NCBI GenBank assembly: GCA_946408595.1
Contig: CAMJSX010000001.1
Location: 1-64,000 of the forward strand
Source of the DNA: an uncultured Candidatus Saccharibacteria bacterium
GTDB lineage: Bacteria > Patescibacteriota > Saccharimonadia > Saccharimonadales > Saccharimonadaceae
Direction of reading: 5' to 3'
Length of the DNA: 64,000 nucleotides
Of this stretch, positions 56,118-64,000 are shown piece by piece; positions within the stretch are counted from its first letter, which is position 1; each line of letters begins with the position of its first letter. The notes beneath the pieces were generated by a model that was not told the DNA's origin, searched no databases, and was given only the letters and a program-made list of their open reading frames with translations. The position numbers and the translations under genes are program-made.

Positions 56118-57217
56118 TATGAGTTGAGTGGCATGATAATGTGGGTATAATTATCGTTCTTTTTATTACGTAAAACCATTGGGGTGATGCGACTAGAAAA
56201 GTCAATTTCAATTTCGCGGGCGTCGAGTGCGTTTAGAGCGTCAGTTAAGAAACGGGCAGAGAGACGGATTTTCCCTTCTTTTTTGACTTCTGTTTCGATA
56301 GTGGAATCGTTTTCACCAAGTTCAGAAGCGAGGGATTTAACAGAGAAGATGTTTGGTTTTTTAGTTTCACAAACAATGGCGCCGTTGACAGTGCGGGCAA
56401 AGAGGGCAGCAAGTTTGGTGACACGAATTAGTTCATCACGGTTTAACTCTACTTTAATATCATTGTCTTTTGGTATGAGACGACGATAATCAGGATAACT
56501 GGCGTCAATTAGTTTACTAATAATCTCTACTTCACCAAGGCGGAAACGAACAAGGTCGTCATTGAAGGAGATTTCAACTTCTTCCATTTCGTCATTAATA
56601 GAGCGCAAAACTTCTTGAAGGGAATTAGCTGGCACAATGACGGCGATTTCGCTCTGAACGTTTTTAATAAGCTTCTTTTCGGCTAGTCTATAACCATCAG
56701 TAGCGGCGATGGCGAGGGTTCTGTCGTAGGTATTGAAATAAATACCAGTAAGGGCTGGGCGGGTTAGGTCGTTTGAGCTAGCGATCGCCACACTTGAAAC
56801 GCCGTTTTTAAATTCCTCGATGCCGAGTTTGAAGACTACAGCTTTCTTTTCGTTGATTTCTGGTAATTCTGGGAAGTCGTCAGCGGGGGAACCATTGATA
56901 ACTGATTGGTATTTACCGGCCGAGATGGTAATTTTTTGATTCTTTTCAGTAATATGGATCTTTTCGCCTTTTGGGAGGTTGGAAATAAACTCTGCGAGAA
57001 GCTTGGCTGGTACTGTGATTACTCCGTCTTTTGAATTAGAGACTGGTAAGAAATCTACAATAGCCATATCTAGATTAGTGGTGGTGAGGGATACTTTTTT
57101 ATTGTTCACTCTAATCAAGACATTGTTTAATATAGGAAGAGTTACCTTGCCGACAGCAATACGACTAACATTATTTAAGGCTTTTGCGAGTTTTTCTTGT
57201 GTTACTTCAATTTCCAT
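56117..57217 (-). CDS. dnaN: DNA polymerase III beta clamp
   Basis: MEIEVTQEKLAKALNNVSRIAVGKVTLPILNNVLIRV...YTHIIMPLNS. Confidence 0.96.
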   Translation of the reverse strand: MEIEVTQEKLAKALNNVSRIAVGKVTLPILNNVLIRVNNKKVSLTTTNLDMAIVDFLPVSNSKDGVITVPAKLLAEFISNLPKGEKIHITEKNQKITISAGKYQSVINGSPADDFPELPEINEKKAVVFKLGIEEFKNGVSSVAIASSNDLTRPALTGIYFNTYDRTLAIAATDGYRLAEKKLIKNVQSEIAVIVPANSLQEVLRSINDEMEEVEISFNDDLVRFRLGEVEIISKLIDASYPDYRRLIPKDNDIKVELNRDELIRVTKLAALFARTVNGAIVCETKKPNIFSVKSLASELGENDSTIETEVKKEGKIRLSARFLTDALNALDAREIEIDFSSRITPMVLRNKKNDNYTHIIMPLNS

Positions 57218-57482
57218 TTTTAGTCTCCTATTTTATTTAATAATTATTAATTTATTTAAGTCATAGTAGTTATAGTATTGGTGGAAAAGTGGAAAAGATT
57301 GGTATGAAACAGGGAAGATTTTGTTGTTTATAAGTTTGTGAAGAAAGTGGGAAAACGTAGTGGAAAAGGACTTTTTTAAACAAGTTGGTGAAATGGTTTT
57401 TAAATTTACACAAAGTTTTGCTTTGAAAAGTCGCAGGGATTTGCGCATGGTTTTGCACATTGTTTCCACATTATTAGTTATA
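57218..57482. other. dnaA-dnaN intergenic: candidate origin region with DnaA-box-like repeats and AT-rich stretch
   Basis: GGTGGAAAA 57280, AGTGGAAAA 57288 and 57359, GTTTCCACA 57462; AT-rich 57231-57280. Confidence 0.55.
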
Positions 57483-58835
57483 TTAGCCATAGATTTTCTC
57501 CTTGATAGCTTCAATCTGATCGCGGAGATTAAAGTTTAGTTTTAGATCGTTTTCAATCTTTTTAATGCCATGCATGACGGTGGTGTGATCTTTGACACCA
57601 ACTTCTGTAGCGATTTTAGTGGTGCTCATAGATAGTTCTTTAGAAAGGATAAACATGGCGACTTGACGGGCGGTTTTAATATTACTGACACGGGATTTGC
57701 CACACATTTCTTTAACGGTGAGATTATAATACTTGGCTACTTTCTCAATAATTTGTTTACTGGAAGCTGGGCGAAGTTTATTGCTTTTATTAATATTGGC
57801 GGCGCCGTTTTGAATGAGCTCCCATGGAGTAAGGCCGCGTACTTCTGACATTAAGAGAATAGTAGATAGTTCACCTTCTAGATCACGAATATTAGTGTTG
57901 ACGTTTTCGGCAATGTATTCGATGGCTTCAGGTTCAATTTCGGCACCCATAAACTCGGCTTTAGCACGGAGAATGGCACATTTATCTTCAAACTTAGGCA
58001 ATCCTAAATCAAAAGCGCCAGCCCAAGTGAGACGAGAAGCAAGGCGCTCGTCAACGGTTTTAATCTGGCTAGGAAGGCGATCGGAAGTGACGATAATCTG
58101 TTTATTTAGTTGGTAAAGATTATTGAAGATATTAAAGAATTCTTCCTGGGATTTTTCCTTGTTCATAATGAACTGGAAGTCATCAATAATAAGACAGTCT
58201 AGTTTTTCGAATTTACGGTTAAAATCTTTACCCTTGCCGCTTTGGATGGCGTCAATAAAATCAGAAAAGAAGCGCGAGACTGGCGTGTAGAGGATTTTAT
58301 AGTTAGGATTATTCTTTAAAAGCTCGTTACCAATAGCTTGGACAAGGTGGGTCTTACCGAGGCCAGGACCGCCATAAAGGAAGAATGGGTTGCAGCGGGT
58401 GCCGGGGTTTTTGATAATACTCTTGGCGGCAGCGACTGCTACGTCGTTGTTACTACCAATAACGAAGTTGTCTAAAGTGTATTTATCATTAAGACCATTT
58501 TCATTAGTGCTAGAAGAGGATTTAGGGGCTTTAGGAAGCGTTTTTTTGATATCGATAATAGCGGAGACTTCACGAGGATGAACTTTGGGTTTGACGTTGG
58601 ATTTAACTTCGAAATCGATGGTTTTTACGGTAATGCCGTTTTTAGTAAGGGCATCGGTGATAATAGTAAGATATTTTGCACGCAATTGTTTGACGTAAAA
58701 ACTGTTTTTAACACCGATAATGATATTTCCGTTTTCGGCGGTGATGAGTGAGGTGTCTTGGAACCAAGTCGAATAGTTCGCAGGTGAAATTTTTTGCTCG
58801 ATTTCAGCTAGGACGTTTTCCCACGCGTTGTACAT
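57483..58835 (-). CDS. dnaA: chromosomal replication initiator DnaA
   Basis: NPFFLYGGPGLGKTHLVQAIGNELL; DCLIIDDFQFIMNKEKSQEEFFNIFN; C-terminal GVKDHTTVMHGIKKIE. Confidence 0.98.
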   Translation of the reverse strand: MYNAWENVLAEIEQKISPANYSTWFQDTSLITAENGNIIIGVKNSFYVKQLRAKYLTIITDALTKNGITVKTIDFEVKSNVKPKVHPREVSAIIDIKKTLPKAPKSSSSTNENGLNDKYTLDNFVIGSNNDVAVAAAKSIIKNPGTRCNPFFLYGGPGLGKTHLVQAIGNELLKNNPNYKILYTPVSRFFSDFIDAIQSGKGKDFNRKFEKLDCLIIDDFQFIMNKEKSQEEFFNIFNNLYQLNKQIIVTSDRLPSQIKTVDERLASRLTWAGAFDLGLPKFEDKCAILRAKAEFMGAEIEPEAIEYIAENVNTNIRDLEGELSTILLMSEVRGLTPWELIQNGAANINKSNKLRPASSKQIIEKVAKYYNLTVKEMCGKSRVSNIKTARQVAMFILSKELSMSTTKIATEVGVKDHTTVMHGIKKIENDLKLNFNLRDQIEAIKEKIYG

Positions 58836-59058
58836 GAATCCTCCTTAATTAGTCCTAGTATAGCATAGATGTTTGAAGTTTTCCACAGGTTTTAGGTGTG
58901 AAAAATTGTTTTATAATATGTGTTTTATAAAACAGAGGCAAAAATATCCACAAGACGATAATATTAGCGAAGAGTGTGTGGAAAACTGCTTGAAAAATGT
59001 GGAAAAATGCGCTATACTATGACAAGAATTTGAATAATAATAAATTTTAAGGAATAAT
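58836..59058. other. oriC: dnaA-rpmH intergenic: candidate oriC with four DnaA boxes
   Basis: TTTTCCACA 58879-58887; ATATCCACA 58944-58952; TGTGGAAAA 58977-58985 and 58998-59006. Confidence 0.7.
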
Positions 59059-59196
59059 ATGCCAAAACGTACATATCAGCCACACAAGCGCCAACGCAAG
59101 GTTGAGCATGGTTTTATGAAAAGAAATGCTACCGCTAATGGCCGTAAGGTGTTAGCGAGACGTCGTCTTAAAGGCCGCGCCCGTCTTACTGCATAA
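59059..59196 (+). CDS. rpmH: 50S ribosomal protein L34
   Basis: [45 protein letters not shown]; absent from the ORF track because short. Confidence 0.96.
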   Translation: MPKRTYQPHKRQRKVEHGFMKRNATANGRKVLARRRLKGRARLTA

Positions 59197-59225
59197 AAAT
59201 CCCCCCTTAAGAGGGGGTATTTTTA
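59196..59225 (+). terminator. rho-independent terminator/attenuator between rpmH and rnpA
   Basis: AAAATCCCCCC-TTAAGA-GGGGGTATTTTTA. Confidence 0.75.
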
Positions 59226-59242
59226 TGCTATAATATATATAT

Positions 59243-59596
59243 ATGCTAAGCAAGAAGTATCGGTTTCACTCGCGAGGTGGAGTGAGGTTTGTTTATCAGA
59301 AAGGGAAAACGATTCGAAAACCCACGATGTCGTTAGTTTTTTTGAAGAATGAACGGCATTTTACAAGAATTGCGGTGGTGGTGTCAAAAAAGGTCGTTAA
59401 ATCTGCGGTGAAAAGAAACCGAATCAGAAGGCGCGTTTATGAGGCGCTCAGAATTAATTTTGATTTGATCCCGAAAGAATATGATTATGTATTCGTGGTG
59501 TTTTCAAAAGGTCTACTAACTTTGCCTTTCTCTGAATTAGAGAAGCAGCTAGGGGAGTTAGTCGCTGAGGCAAAAGTATGTTATAATAAGGAGTAA
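59243..59596 (+). CDS. rnpA: ribonuclease P protein component
   Basis: MLSKKYRFHSRGGVRFVYQKGKTIRKPTMSLVFLK..RIAVVVSKKVVKSAVKRNRIRRRVYEALR. Confidence 0.95.
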   Translation: MLSKKYRFHSRGGVRFVYQKGKTIRKPTMSLVFLKNERHFTRIAVVVSKKVVKSAVKRNRIRRRVYEALRINFDLIPKEYDYVFVVFSKGLLTLPFSELEKQLGELVAEAKVCYNKE

Positions 59597-59597
59597 G

Positions 59598-60713
59598 ATG
59601 AAAAATTGGAGTGTGAAAAAAGTTATAACTTGGGGGCTAATTATTGCGTTTATTGTCGGTTCGATAATGGCAGGTGGGCCATTTAATTTTATTGATATGA
59701 TTTTGGTACGCCCGATTGTTAATATATTGTTTGTTATCTTTAATTTAGTACACGACTTTGGTTTAGCAATTATTATATTTACTATTCTAGTAAAACTTCT
59801 AATGTGGCCTCTTACGAAGAAGCAACTGAACCAGACAAAATTAATGAGAAAGATTCAGCCAGAGCTGACACAAATTAGGAAGAATTGTAACGGGAATAAG
59901 CAGCTTGAATCTCTCCAAACCATGGATCTTTATAAGAGATATAATATTAAACCGTTTGCTTCAATTGCGACGCTTTTGATTCAACTCCCAATTTTTATTG
60001 CAATTTTCTCAGCTATCCGGGTGATTGCAACGCCACTGCCAATAGATAATTTAATGAATCGGGCATATGATATTGTAGCGTATGAAGGATCAGAGATTAA
60101 AGCACTGGAAGAAAAACAAGTTGTATATTTAGAACACTATAATGACGAAAATATGTCGGCCGAAGAAAAGCAGGGCTTGTATGATTTTCACCCACAACTT
60201 TTTGGCGTGATTAATATGAGCGCAAAAGCTAGCGACGTGATTAATCCGTCAAAGTTTAGTTGGAGCGCAGTATTTATGCTAGCGTGTGCGGTATTTGCAG
60301 CGTTTGCACAATATTTTGTAACTAAACAACAAATGCCGTCCGGTAAGGCTGAGAAAAGCAAAAAGTTCCGTGATTTGATTAAGGAAGCTAAAGAAGGTAA
60401 AGAACTTGATGATGGCGACATTAATAGTATGACGACTGGGCAAATGTCCAAGATGATGCCAATTATGATGTTTATCATTATGGTGAATCTACATGGCGCT
60501 TTGGCATTCTATTACTTCCTTTCTAATATGATTACGATTTTGCAACAGAAGATTATCTATGCACGAATGCGAGATGATATGGATGATGCAACTGACAAAG
60601 CTATAACAAAAGAGCTTAAAAAAATACAAGAAGCTGAGGTGGTAGAAAATAAAAAAACAGGAACAAAAATAACCAGAATCTCCGCAAAAGATATTAAAAA
60701 GAAAAGGAGATAA
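59598..60713 (+). CDS. yidC: YidC/Oxa1 membrane insertase
   Basis: DFGLAIIIFTILVKLLMWPLTKKQLNQTKLMRKIQPELTQIRK...LYKRYNIKPFASIATLLIQLPIFIAIF. Confidence 0.95.
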   Translation: MKNWSVKKVITWGLIIAFIVGSIMAGGPFNFIDMILVRPIVNILFVIFNLVHDFGLAIIIFTILVKLLMWPLTKKQLNQTKLMRKIQPELTQIRKNCNGNKQLESLQTMDLYKRYNIKPFASIATLLIQLPIFIAIFSAIRVIATPLPIDNLMNRAYDIVAYEGSEIKALEEKQVVYLEHYNDENMSAEEKQGLYDFHPQLFGVINMSAKASDVINPSKFSWSAVFMLACAVFAAFAQYFVTKQQMPSGKAEKSKKFRDLIKEAKEGKELDDGDINSMTTGQMSKMMPIMMFIIMVNLHGALAFYYFLSNMITILQQKIIYARMRDDMDDATDKAITKELKKIQEAEVVENKKTGTKITRISAKDIKKKRR

Positions 60714-60716
60714 CAA

Positions 60717-61172
60717 ATGGATAAAGACGAATCAATCAGATTTGCGGCCAAATACCTAGAGGATCTTTTGAGCTTCTTCGGCATTAATGTGGCGGTATCG
60801 TCAACAATCGATGATGAGGTGATACAGCTTTCAGTGCCGTCGACCTCATTAAACTCGCTTCTAATTGGACGAAACGCGGATAATTTGAGAGCGCTTCAAC
60901 ACATCGTATCAATGGCTTTAGTTGCGCATAACGCAGAAGTGGTTCGGGTGAGTGTAGACGTAGCAAGCTATAAGAGGCAACGCGCAGACAGAATTGCAGA
61001 AAAAGCCGAGGGTTGGATCAAAAAAGTTCGTGAAACTGGTGAACCAATGGAAATTAATTTGAATGCAGCAGATCGACGCGTAGTGCATAAACTTGCACAA
61101 GATTATTCGGATATTGATACACACTCTGAGGGGGAGGGCAGAGATAGAAAACTGATTATTAGTAAAATCTAG
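60717..61172 (+). CDS. jag: Jag/KhpB-like KH-R3H RNA-binding protein
   Basis: LIGRNADNLRALQHIVSMAL...VDVASYKRQRADRIAEKAEGW...NAADRRVVHKLAQDYSDIDTHSEGEGRDRKLIISK. Confidence 0.93.
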   Translation: MDKDESIRFAAKYLEDLLSFFGINVAVSSTIDDEVIQLSVPSTSLNSLLIGRNADNLRALQHIVSMALVAHNAEVVRVSVDVASYKRQRADRIAEKAEGWIKKVRETGEPMEINLNAADRRVVHKLAQDYSDIDTHSEGEGRDRKLIISKI

Positions 61173-61319
61173 TAAACCTTTTCGCGGTTCACTCGCGCCA
61201 GATAAAAAATAACAATTTCAGGCAGAACTGCGCCGAAATTACCAGTTTCGTGCTCGTTCTGTGAAATTGTTATTTTTAATTGGGCTCGTTCAATGCTCAA
61301 AGATTTACTAGATTTTACT
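61161..61319. repeat. large nested palindrome between convergent jag and LCP genes; long relative of the coding-sequence palindromic elements
   Basis: outer arms AGTAAAATCTAGTAAACCTTT / AAAGATTTACTAGATTTTACT (20/21); inner perfect 16-bp AAAAATAACAATTTCA / TGAAATTGTTATTTTT plus CAGAAC/GTTCTG and CGAAA/TTTCG. Confidence 0.85.
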
Positions 61320-63000
61320 CGTTTGACGGTGTTTCTTCTTCTGGTTCTTCGGCTGGGGTGGGGCCGAGAATGATAACGAAATCGTAATCGTGAGTAACGG
61401 ATTCCGGGGCTTCATAAAGTGGTTTGATTCTTAAATCATAGAGTTTTTCAAGCATATCTTCAGTGCCAGGCTTGGAGCGACCGCTATAGATAGTGACTTC
61501 ATCTTCAAACTTCGTGCCTTCTGGTGCGTTATCGATGGCGCTAGTTTTATAGCCTTCAGTTTCGAGCTTAGTTTTTTCGGAGCTAGCAAGACCAGCTTCG
61601 CCGGTGGCGTTCAAAATTGCGATAGTAGGATGTTCGTAGGTACGAGGATCGTTGTTGAGGTTTTCGGCAACAAGCTCTTGTATAGCGCTGTAGTTACCAA
61701 CGCCGGCACGAGGGAAGACATAAGAAATGCCATTATCGAGAGTGCCAGTTCTCATATAATCTGGCCAAAGAGAAATTTCGCGCATACTTTCAAAGTCGAA
61801 ATCAAAGGTGAGATGGGCGGCAGATTTCAATTCATCAATCGAAAAATTGCTGCGGAAATTGTCGCCAAGGGCAGAAGCGAGCCCAATAATATCAGTGATA
61901 GAAAGCTCTTTTTCGAGAATCTTATTTTTGATACCAATAAGAATCTTTTGTTGAGAAGAACCACGGGAGAAATCACCACCAGAAGTACCATGGCGAGCGC
62001 GAGAAAGACCAAGCGCCTCTTCGCCATTTAAGGTATAAGCAACGCCCGGATCGTAGACTGCGCCAGTCCACCAATAATCGTAAATACCTTCATCTAGAGT
62101 GACAGTGATGCCACCGAGAATATCAACGATAGAAACGAGAGAACCCCAGTTTAAGTGAGCATAATATTGAATATCAACACCTAGGATACTGCTAACTTCT
62201 TCGACAAGAGCATTTGCACCGGCTGCTTCGTTTTCTTTATACATATTATGGCACCAATAGATTTCGTTAATTTTGCCGGTAGCAGTACAAGTTGGGGAAG
62301 CTTTGAGATCGCGTGGTAAGGAAACCATAGCGATGTCGCCAGTATCTTGGTTCAAGCTGATTAACATAATTGAATCAGTCAATTGAGCTCCGGCGTGGAC
62401 GCCATTACCTTCGTCGCCTTCCATGTTATAGCCACTAGTGCCGAAGGCGAGGATGTTAGTGCGACCATTTGAATCGGTTTTGAGAGGGTCATAGGTAGGC
62501 TCGATGAATTTAATAAGATCGAGAACGTTCCCTTGACCACCAGTGATTTTGGCAATAATGTCATTGCCCCAATAGACGGCCCAAGTGACAAGACCAATTA
62601 TTGCTAGAACGAGAAGCAGGGCAATGATTGAAATGATACGACGGACTTTACCAGGTTTCTTTTTTTCTGGTTTTTCTTTTTTAGATTTTTTCCCGGGTTC
62701 TTCATCAGATGTAGTTAATTCACCAGTTTCACTATCAAAATTAAAGGCTTGGACGGGTTTTAGAAAATCTTCTACAGCTTGTTCGTGGGAGACTTTTGGC
62801 GCCTTTTTTTCGGTAGGTTCAGTGATGGGGTTGTCTTTCGGAACGGCTTTAGTTTTTACTTTAGTTTTAGTAGGTTTCTGGTTTACAGAAACTTTAACCT
62901 TGGTAGGCTTAGATGCATTTTTGGCTGGTTTATTATTCTGGACTACTGTTTTTTCGGCATCGCGAACCTTAAGCCCATCAATTGATTTATTTTTATTCAT
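61315..63000 (-). CDS. LytR-CpsA-Psr (LCP) family cell-wall glycopolymer transferase with LytR_C domain
   Basis: DSIMLISLNQDTGDIAMVSLPRDLKAS; GALGLSRARHGTSGGDFSRGSSQQKILIGIKNKIL; C-term AILNATGEAGLASSEKTKLETEGYK. Confidence 0.93.
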   Translation of the reverse strand: MNKNKSIDGLKVRDAEKTVVQNNKPAKNASKPTKVKVSVNQKPTKTKVKTKAVPKDNPITEPTEKKAPKVSHEQAVEDFLKPVQAFNFDSETGELTTSDEEPGKKSKKEKPEKKKPGKVRRIISIIALLLVLAIIGLVTWAVYWGNDIIAKITGGQGNVLDLIKFIEPTYDPLKTDSNGRTNILAFGTSGYNMEGDEGNGVHAGAQLTDSIMLISLNQDTGDIAMVSLPRDLKASPTCTATGKINEIYWCHNMYKENEAAGANALVEEVSSILGVDIQYYAHLNWGSLVSIVDILGGITVTLDEGIYDYWWTGAVYDPGVAYTLNGEEALGLSRARHGTSGGDFSRGSSQQKILIGIKNKILEKELSITDIIGLASALGDNFRSNFSIDELKSAAHLTFDFDFESMREISLWPDYMRTGTLDNGISYVFPRAGVGNYSAIQELVAENLNNDPRTYEHPTIAILNATGEAGLASSEKTKLETEGYKTSAIDNAPEGTKFEDEVTIYSGRSKPGTEDMLEKLYDLRIKPLYEAPESVTHDYDFVIILGPTPAEEPEEETPSNE

Positions 63001-63016
63001 TATTTATAATTATAAC

Positions 63017-63346
63017 ATGACAATTATGAAATTGACGAAAAAACAATTAGCGGTTCTTGAATTTATTGAGAAATTTGAGGAAGAAAAAGGTTATTCGCCA
63101 TCTTATAGAGAAATAATGGCCGGGCTAGAGCTTTCCAGTGTGTCAGCAGTGGCAGAACACATCGATAATTTAGTAAGAAAAGGCGTTTTAAGAAAGAATT
63201 CTGGCGAGGCGAGAAGTCTGGAAGTTTTAGATTATAAACACGAAAAGACGGTAGAGTTGTTTAAGACGAAAATGTTGGTTGCAAGCGAAGAAGAAAAGAC
63301 AATTTTAGAAAAAGCAGCCGAGATTCTTGGACTAGATTTAGCATAA
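63017..63346 (+). CDS. LexA-like winged-helix DNA-binding protein lacking peptidase domain
   Basis: MKLTKKQLAVLEFIEKFEEEKGYSPSYREIMAGLELSSVSAVAEHIDNLVRKGVLRKNSGEARSLEV matches the LexA DNA-binding domain; 109 aa. Confidence 0.85.
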   Translation: MTIMKLTKKQLAVLEFIEKFEEEKGYSPSYREIMAGLELSSVSAVAEHIDNLVRKGVLRKNSGEARSLEVLDYKHEKTVELFKTKMLVASEEEKTILEKAAEILGLDLA

Positions 63347-63395
63347 GGTTTACAAATAGCGATAAACTTGTTATGATTAAAGAGAGGTTTTTCGC

Positions 63396-63935
63396 ATGGC
63401 AAAAAGACGAAAACGCAATAAGAAATGGATTTCTCGGTTATTCTTTTTGATGTTGCTTATAGTAGCGGTAGTAATGTGTTATTTAGTATATGAGGCATAT
63501 TTTAAAGACAAAAAAGATGTGCCGAAAAAAGGTGAGGACAAAGTTAAGGTTGTTCAGCCAGTGGAAGAAAAAGATGAAACGCCAGAAGAAGAGGTAGTAC
63601 AAAAGGAAGAAGTGGTGCAATATGAGGGCGAAAACCCAAATAATGGCGGGACGCTGACTGGCGTGATCACATATCTCGGTATTTCAGGTGATAATTTGGT
63701 AGCAAGAGTTAATATTGATCAATACTTATCAGATGGGAATTGTGAAATAAATATTGTTAAGGATGGAGCAATTATATATAACGATACTGCGCCAGTTATT
63801 GATTCGGCGTCGACCTCAACTTGTGAAGGATTTAATATACCATTAAATAAACTTACGACTGGAACGGTGCGAGTTGATATTAATGTGACTTCCGGGGACC
63901 GAGGGGGCGTAATCAGTAGGGAAATAAGCCTATGA
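63396..63935 (+). CDS. hypothetical membrane-anchored protein
   Basis: K/R N-terminus, one TM (WISRLFFLMLLIVAVVMCYLVYEAYF), acidic linker, beta-rich domain. Confidence 0.6.
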   Translation: MAKRRKRNKKWISRLFFLMLLIVAVVMCYLVYEAYFKDKKDVPKKGEDKVKVVQPVEEKDETPEEEVVQKEEVVQYEGENPNNGGTLTGVITYLGISGDNLVARVNIDQYLSDGNCEINIVKDGAIIYNDTAPVIDSASTSTCEGFNIPLNKLTTGTVRVDINVTSGDRGGVISREISL

Positions 63936-64000
63936 TGTGGATAGAAAAGTGCGACAACAAAGAAGTCGGTGGAATGAGAGTGCGAAGGAGAGACGCCAGA

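Noticed and set aside
1-64000. CRISPR arrays, rRNA operon, SRP RNA, tmRNA, complete IS elements or prophage
   Set aside because: No recognisable signatures seen by reading; cannot exclude divergent small RNAs without covariance-model searches.
1-64000. Alternative genetic code (UGA as Gly, code 25)
   Set aside because: TGA functions as a normal stop in several genes (e.g. the 36848-37060 and 40773-40988 ORFs end at TGA); conserved proteins need no TGA readthrough.

Overview
64 kb chromosomal window from a small-genome Patescibacteria/CPR bacterium. Saccharibacteria (TM7)-like is an inference from the VirB4/PrgI/VirB6/pilin gene set, the LCP, RlmH, TsaD and MurE complement, and standard-code TGA stops. 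Main contents: (1) a T4SS/competence-like locus at 1.3-15.5 kb plus a second VirB6-like gene at 20.5-24 kb; it includes a pilin-like protein with three tandem TM-hairpin modules and a pilin-like domain fused to a secreted serine esterase; (2) a HrcA/CIRCE-type heat-shock set (dnaJ, groES-groEL, hsp20) with two CIRCE operators; (3) the dnaA-dnaN-recF / rpmH-rnpA-yidC-jag junction, a likely oriC with two DnaA-box clusters; (4) housekeeping genes (uvrA, ackA, rlmH, tsaD, valS, murE, rlmD-like), five tRNAs and small orphan genes. The most unusual signal is a family of about 113-160 bp palindromic elements. Three sit in-frame inside unrelated protein genes (P-type ATPase, ValS, RlmD-like methyltransferase) and one longer relative lies between jag and the LCP gene. 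Each has a core bounded by CTTT|TCG...CTC|AAAG, flanked by inverted-repeat arms whose sequence is different at every locus. Two cores are about 92% identical, are read in different frames in the two host genes, and differ by compensatory changes in a hairpin. A second notable structure is a set of tRNA 3'-end+CCA fragments flanking a surface-protein gene next to tRNA-Arg, suggestive of repeated tRNA-targeted integration. No CRISPR array, rRNA or complete transposase was seen.
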